NCBI RefSeq assembly: GCF_014695715.1
Contig: NZ_JACJOT010000001.1
Span: forward strand, 349,993-413,992
Direction of reading: 5' to 3'
DNA from: Microcoleus sp. FACHB-68
GTDB lineage: Bacteria; Cyanobacteriota; Cyanobacteriia; Cyanobacteriales; Oscillatoriaceae
DNA length: 64,000 nucleotides
A program made the translations under genes and the position numbers. This document shows positions 59,854-64,000 of this stretch, one piece after another. The notes under the pieces are model-generated. The model did no database searches. It saw nothing but the letters and a program-made list of their open reading frames with translations, and had not been told where the DNA came from. Each line of letters starts with the position of its first letter. Positions within the stretch are counted from its first letter, which is position 1.

Positions 59854-61497
59854 CTACACAACTGCTTTGAGATCGTAAGCAGCGTCGTTGAGCTTTTGAA
59901 TCCCCACTTTAGTTTGCGTGATGCCGCTGGCTGTCTCAACTGCTCCCTCATTTAAACTGCTCATGGCATCAACGACTTGCTCAATAGCATTTGCTTGCTC
60001 TCTAGCAGTCAGGGAAATTTGTTGAAGGCTCACTACCACATCCTCGATTGCCGCCAGCGCGGTTGTTTGATTGTGCAAAACAATATCATTGATTGCCTCA
60101 GCAACTCCTTGAGAAGATTTTAAAATCACCTCATTAATCGCTTGAGTAACATTCGTAAACGCCTTGGTCGTTTCTTGAGACAGTTTGATGCCTTCCTGAG
60201 CAGTTTTTTGGCCTTCCTCCGTGGCCATAACTGTGGAACTGATTGCCGACTGAATCCCAAAAATGAGGGTATTAATTTTATCGGCTGATTTCTTACTTTG
60301 GTCGGCTAATTTACGAATTTCTGTGGCTACCACCCCAAATCCTTTACCATGTTCTCCCGCCCGTACAGCTTCCACCGCCGCGTTGAGAGCAAGCATATTT
60401 GTTTGATTGGCTAAATCGCTGACGATGTTCGTAATGCTGCCAATTTGATTCGTTTGCTCGGTCAAACGCCCAATTTGTTCACTGATCTTGCTGACTTTTT
60501 CTTTGAGGATAAATATTTCCTCTAAGGTACGCTCAACTGTTTGGGTTCCTCCCTCTGCCAAATATAAAACTTGACGGGCTGCGGTGGTTCCATCTTCTGC
60601 AAGGTTTAATACCTGTGTAGCCCCTACTACTGATGATTCTGCTAACCTGAAGACCTGACGCGCATTTTCTGTCGCTGATTGGGCTTGTTCAACTGTTGCT
60701 TTTGAGGATGCACCTAATTCATTCATAGTCGTACTGGTTTGATTAACCGAAGCAGCCTGTTGCTGAGCAATCCGTTCGTGTTGCTCGACTGCAAGCGAAA
60801 TTTCGCCAGAAGACCTAGCGATTGAACTTGCTACTACATCCAGTGGCTGTACAACTCGTCGAGTCGTAAAAAATAAAATAAATGAGCAAAATATTATACC
60901 CACAACAGGACTTGCTAAAGAGGTAAGGTTTCCCCATTTCTCAGCTTGTTTGGCTGTTCTTTGCCTTTTGATTAAAAGTTGATTTTCAGCTTCAATCATT
61001 TCAGCAGTTTTTTCTCTAAAATTATTCATAATATTTTTGCTATTTTCCGACAAAATTAAAGCTTTTAAGGCTTTTTCCTTGCCGGTTCTTTTTAAAGATA
61101 TATTGGTAGCTAAATCATCCATTTTTTGATCGGCTATTTTTCTAACCTCACTGAGTTTTTTGAGTTGATTCGGATTAGCTTTTATGGAATTTTTAATTTT
61201 AGAAAATCGAGTATTTAACTTTTGCTTTGCCTGATTGTAAGGATCTAAAAAATTCTCTTGATTTGTGATAATAAACCCTCGTTGTCCTGTTTCAGCATCA
61301 ATTAAAATCTTTTCCAAGTCTTTCAAGTCTTCTTTGACTTGATAAGTATGGGTTACCAAATCGACCGACGAAACTAAAGTGTTTGTACTAATTTTAAAAG
61401 CTAATCCACCGAGTAGCATCAGACCAAATATAGTTCCCAAACTTAAAGGCAATATTTGAGTCAGCCTTGTAGATTTTTTGGCTAATTCTTTTGACAT
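59854..61497 (-). CDS. Methyl-accepting chemotaxis protein with CHASE3-like sensor
   Basis: 547-aa chemoreceptor. An N-terminal membrane helix (16-40) and a second one near 195-215 bracket a helical sensor with DAETGQRGFIITNQENFLDPYNQAK, which marks a CHASE3 domain. No clear HAMP follows. Three tandem 14-residue units ([42 protein letters not shown]) precede the signalling tip, with [45 protein letters not shown] as hairpin. In filamentous cyanobacteria such proteins steer gliding or phototaxis through type IV pili. It is 134 bases downstream of its paralogue. Confidence 0.93.
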   Translation of the reverse strand: MSKELAKKSTRLTQILPLSLGTIFGLMLLGGLAFKISTNTLVSSVDLVTHTYQVKEDLKDLEKILIDAETGQRGFIITNQENFLDPYNQAKQKLNTRFSKIKNSIKANPNQLKKLSEVRKIADQKMDDLATNISLKRTGKEKALKALILSENSKNIMNNFREKTAEMIEAENQLLIKRQRTAKQAEKWGNLTSLASPVVGIIFCSFILFFTTRRVVQPLDVVASSIARSSGEISLAVEQHERIAQQQAASVNQTSTTMNELGASSKATVEQAQSATENARQVFRLAESSVVGATQVLNLAEDGTTAARQVLYLAEGGTQTVERTLEEIFILKEKVSKISEQIGRLTEQTNQIGSITNIVSDLANQTNMLALNAAVEAVRAGEHGKGFGVVATEIRKLADQSKKSADKINTLIFGIQSAISSTVMATEEGQKTAQEGIKLSQETTKAFTNVTQAINEVILKSSQGVAEAINDIVLHNQTTALAAIEDVVVSLQQISLTAREQANAIEQVVDAMSSLNEGAVETASGITQTKVGIQKLNDAAYDLKAVV

Positions 61498-61631
61498 TTT
61501 CTTGATTGATTAAAGTAGGTTTTAGAAGTTTTTCCTATCCGATTAATTTTATGTTAATTAACGGTTTATCCTCCTTTTAACCTGGAAATTTTAGATAATG
61601 AATATTCAAAGTAAGCTTAAATCTAAAATTC

Positions 61632-63263
61632 TTACGCCGCTGCTTTAAGACTCTGAGCCGCTTCATTAAGTTTTTGAATTCCTATTTTGGTTTGAGCCAA
61701 CCCACTAGCCGTTTGCACAGCTCCCTGATTGAGAGAACTCATCGCCTCAATGACTTGTTCAATCGCAACTGCTTGCTGTCTAGCTGTTAAAGAAATTTGT
61801 TGATTGTTTACCACTACATTCTCCATCGCTTCCAGCGAGTTTTTTTGATTGTATAAAACAATCGTATTGATTGCTTCAGCTACTCCCATAGAAGATTGTA
61901 AAATAATTTCGTTAATCGCTTGAGTTACTTGATTGAACGCCTCCGCTGTTTCTTGAGAAAGTTTTATACCTTCCTGAGCTGTTTTCCGTCCTTCTTCTGT
62001 CGCGATAACGGTAGAATTAATAGCTGTTTGAATCCCTAAAACTAAGCCATTAATTTTATCTGCTGATTTTTTACTTTGATCGGCTAATTTGCGAATTTCT
62101 GTGGCGACAACACCAAATCCTTTGCCCTGTTGTCCCGCCCGTACGGCTTCCACTGCTGCGTTAAGGGCTAGCATATTTGTTTGGTTGGCTAAATCGCTGA
62201 CGATATTCGTAATGCTGCTAATTTGATGAGCCTGCTCATTCAAACGTCCAATTTGTTCGGCAATGTTGGTAACTTTGTCTTTCAGAATTGATATTCCCTC
62301 TAAAGTTCGCTCAACAGTCTGAGTTCCCCCCTCTGCTAAAGACAAAACTTGACGCGCTCCCGTTGCTCCATTCTCTGCTAGGTTTAATACTTGAGTGGCT
62401 CCGGCTACGGATGATTCTGCTAACTTTAAAACTTGACGCGCAGTTTCGGCTGATGACTCTGCTTGTTGCACAGTTGCTCTTGAGGAGGAACCTAGCTCAT
62501 TCATGGTGCTGGTGGTTTGATTCACAGAAGTTGCCTGCTGTGAGGCATTGCGCTCCTGTTGCTCTACTGACACTGCAATTTGTGTTGAAGAAGTGGCAAT
62601 TGTATTGGCTGTTTGATTCATCGTTCGATTCGTTTTGGCAATGGTTCCCCAGATTAGATAGGCAGCAGCGCTGGAAAGCACAAAAGATAACAGTGCGGTT
62701 AGCACAGCCGCTAAGATCAAAAATTGGATAGCATTAGATGCACTTCGGGTATAGTATTCTAAGATTTCTCGCTCGTCTTGGTTTAATCTATCACCCAGGT
62801 CATCAAGCTTGTCTATTATTTCTTTAGACTCTTTTAGGTAAAGGTTAACCGCCTGATTGTGCTGACCGGCATCCTTTAAACGAAAAGTTTCTATGCACAA
62901 GGCATAATATTGCTCGCCTAAGCGATTCATTTCTTCAAAAGTTTGTTGCTGTTCTCGCTGTTTCATCAGCTCCTTTGAAGCCTTAGCAGCCACATCGTAA
63001 AGTTGCTTTTGTTTTCTAAATTCTTTGAGAGGTTCTTCAGATTTGACGAGTAGATAGCCCCTCATTTGTCGAGCCATCATGGAAGTTCTCAAAACCATCA
63101 TATCTGTCTGTACAACAATGTCCTGCGTTGTTTCGGCTAGTTTAAGTACTTCTAAAAGTTGACTACCTGTGAAGAAAACCAGTCCAGTAAATCCAAGGCC
63201 CAAAACTACAGGAATTGAAAATCCTGTAAATATACGGCCTCTAAGTTTAAGATTTGCAAACAT
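61632..63263 (-). CDS. Methyl-accepting chemotaxis protein (paralogue)
   Basis: Started at the ATG at 63263, which has AGGAGT (63271-63276, reverse strand) before it; an upstream ATG at 63293 would add ten residues. The 543-aa chain has a first membrane helix ([20 protein letters not shown]), a four-helix-bundle sensor of about 150 residues ([18 protein letters not shown]), a second membrane helix ([25 protein letters not shown]) and then the same signalling part as the neighbour, including the three 14-residue units and the [18 protein letters not shown] hairpin. The sensor halves differ, so the pair shares one output but probably senses different cues. No che genes are in the window. Confidence 0.94.
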   Translation of the reverse strand: MFANLKLRGRIFTGFSIPVVLGLGFTGLVFFTGSQLLEVLKLAETTQDIVVQTDMMVLRTSMMARQMRGYLLVKSEEPLKEFRKQKQLYDVAAKASKELMKQREQQQTFEEMNRLGEQYYALCIETFRLKDAGQHNQAVNLYLKESKEIIDKLDDLGDRLNQDEREILEYYTRSASNAIQFLILAAVLTALLSFVLSSAAAYLIWGTIAKTNRTMNQTANTIATSSTQIAVSVEQQERNASQQATSVNQTTSTMNELGSSSRATVQQAESSAETARQVLKLAESSVAGATQVLNLAENGATGARQVLSLAEGGTQTVERTLEGISILKDKVTNIAEQIGRLNEQAHQISSITNIVSDLANQTNMLALNAAVEAVRAGQQGKGFGVVATEIRKLADQSKKSADKINGLVLGIQTAINSTVIATEEGRKTAQEGIKLSQETAEAFNQVTQAINEIILQSSMGVAEAINTIVLYNQKNSLEAMENVVVNNQQISLTARQQAVAIEQVIEAMSSLNQGAVQTASGLAQTKIGIQKLNEAAQSLKAAA

Positions 63264-63460
63264 AAAAATTACTCCTGACCTTTGATCATTCATTATTATG
63301 ATAGTTATAAAAATAAGGTTTGTGTATCCAACTTTACTTTATTCATGAAAGCAATTAAAAAAGTTTACAATTTGAGAGAATCTACTCTCTCTTAATTTTA
63401 CAATTTTAAAGCACCGGCTCGTGAGGCTGGAATTCTCAAGTTGTATTAATTGTTGGCTGC

Positions 63461-63716
63461 TTACAATTCTTAGTCAGAAATATTTTTGTGATTCACTCAG
63501 AGTGCTTCAGGGCAATCGCAGAGTCAGATATAGCTGATGAGGCTGATGATGAGGGGGCTGAATGCTTTGAGCCAAAGAGTATTTCCCATTACAGTTCTTA
63601 GTCAGAAATATTTTTGTGATTCACTCAGAGGGCTTCAGGGCAATCGCAGAGTCAGATATAGCTGATGAGGCTGATGGTGAGGGGGCTGAATGCTTTGAGC
63701 CAAAGAGTATTTCCCA
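63461..63716. repeat. 128-bp tandem duplication upstream of psbA
   Basis: 63461-63588 and 63589-63716 are adjacent direct copies that differ at about three positions (A/G near the start, T/G in GAG(T/G)GCTTC, and A/G in GCTGAT(G)(A/G)TGAG). No credible gene or transposon lies in the repeat. The rest of the spacer (63294-63460 and 63717-63810) holds nothing else that I recognise. Confidence 0.92.
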
Positions 63717-63827
63717 GTCAATGAAGGCGAGCGCGATCTGGCATCTGGGCCGGCATATTCCTAAACCTCTCTCAAAAGCAGCCGGCCAACCGCTCGCCGG
63801 CACAAAATAAAATTTTGATTAAATTAC

Positions 63828-63856
63828 TTTACAAAACTCAATATAGAGGGTAATCT
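63828..63856 (+). promoter_or_regulatory. psbA: Candidate psbA promoter
   Basis: TTTACA (63828-63833) and TAATCT (63851-63856) lie 17 bases apart and match a sigma-70 type -35/-10 pair, leaving a leader of about 55 bases before the psbA ATG. Cyanobacterial psbA promoters usually have this form. This was judged by eye only. Confidence 0.5.
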
Positions 63857-63918
63857 ATATATTAAGGTAGAAAAAACACTACCGCGCACCTCGAAAAATC
63901 AATAGCAATCATAAACAA

Positions 63919-64000
63919 ATGACCACAACTCTCCAACGCCGCGAAAGCGCCAACGTTTGGGAACGGTTCTGCGAGTGGGTCACATCAACCGAAAACCGGC
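63919..64000 (+). CDS. psbA: Photosystem II D1 protein, 5' end
   Basis: The first 27 codons read [26 protein letters not shown] after the initiator Met, which is the conserved N-terminus of the photosystem II reaction-centre protein D1. The gene runs off the end of the window. D1 binds the Mn cluster and is quickly turned over in light, and cyanobacteria usually carry several psbA copies; which isoform this is cannot be told from the visible part. The start at 63919 agrees with all D1 proteins. Confidence 0.97.
   Translation, partial: MTTTLQRRESANVWERFCEWVTSTENR

Noticed and set aside
63461..63716. Insertion-sequence ends
   Set aside because: No terminal inverted repeats, no transposase and no target-site duplication; it is a simple tandem copy.
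63616..63810. 64-codon open frame spanning the duplication
   Set aside because: Low-complexity composition, arises from the tandem repeat, no domain or ribosome-binding site.

Overview
The window comes from a cyanobacterium. It holds the cyanobacterial-type ATP synthase operon with separate b and b' subunits, the 5' end of psbA (photosystem II D1), two DUF2358 genes, an ArsA-Hsp20 ATPase and HhoA/HtrA-type proteases. I cannot name the genus. Heterocyst genes are not seen, HIP1 octamers (GCGATCGC) are almost absent, and the palindrome GCCGGC is very common.

Layout. 1-609 is the tail of an ABC-2 permease. 840-7148 is the ATP synthase operon (atpI, a, c, b', b, delta, alpha, gamma), whose spacers carry short heptanucleotide repeats. 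7.4-20.3 kb is a mixed housekeeping region: a Uma2 nuclease-like protein, a VanX-like dipeptidase, a very large Ser/Thr kinase-AAA-GAF-histidine kinase, hisA, a GH25 lysozyme with a repeated C-terminus, TspO, ChaB-like and a lipoprotein. 20.3-29.5 kb holds two histidine kinases with ethylene-receptor-like N-termini, separated by a GH10-like hydrolase, an AT-rich acyltransferase and a DUF2358 gene. 30-38.6 kb carries argS, a TauE-like protein, a GH1 beta-glucosidase, a TPR protein, def and an HtrA protease. 39.0-42.1 kb is dnaA, a DnaA-box cluster (candidate oriC) and dnaN.

Directly behind dnaN sit two large, closely coupled genes of unknown family (42162-48874). The second has helicase/ATPase motifs. 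This is the best candidate for an undescribed system. It is followed by HlyD, FtsX-type permease and TolC genes without an ATPase gene, then ArsA-Hsp20 with a small partner, a second DUF2358 gene, an IS630-like HTH protein, an SH3 protein, comM/yifB, a HIT protein, two paralogous chemoreceptors, a 128-bp tandem duplication and the start of psbA.

How the genes work together: the ATP synthase genes form one complex and lack only beta and epsilon, which lie elsewhere. dnaA, the box cluster and dnaN form a replication-initiation locus. The HlyD/FtsX/TolC genes form an export machine. The three large histidine kinases share nearly the same C-terminal kinase core but have no response regulator nearby. 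All calls rest on reading motifs by eye; no database search was run.
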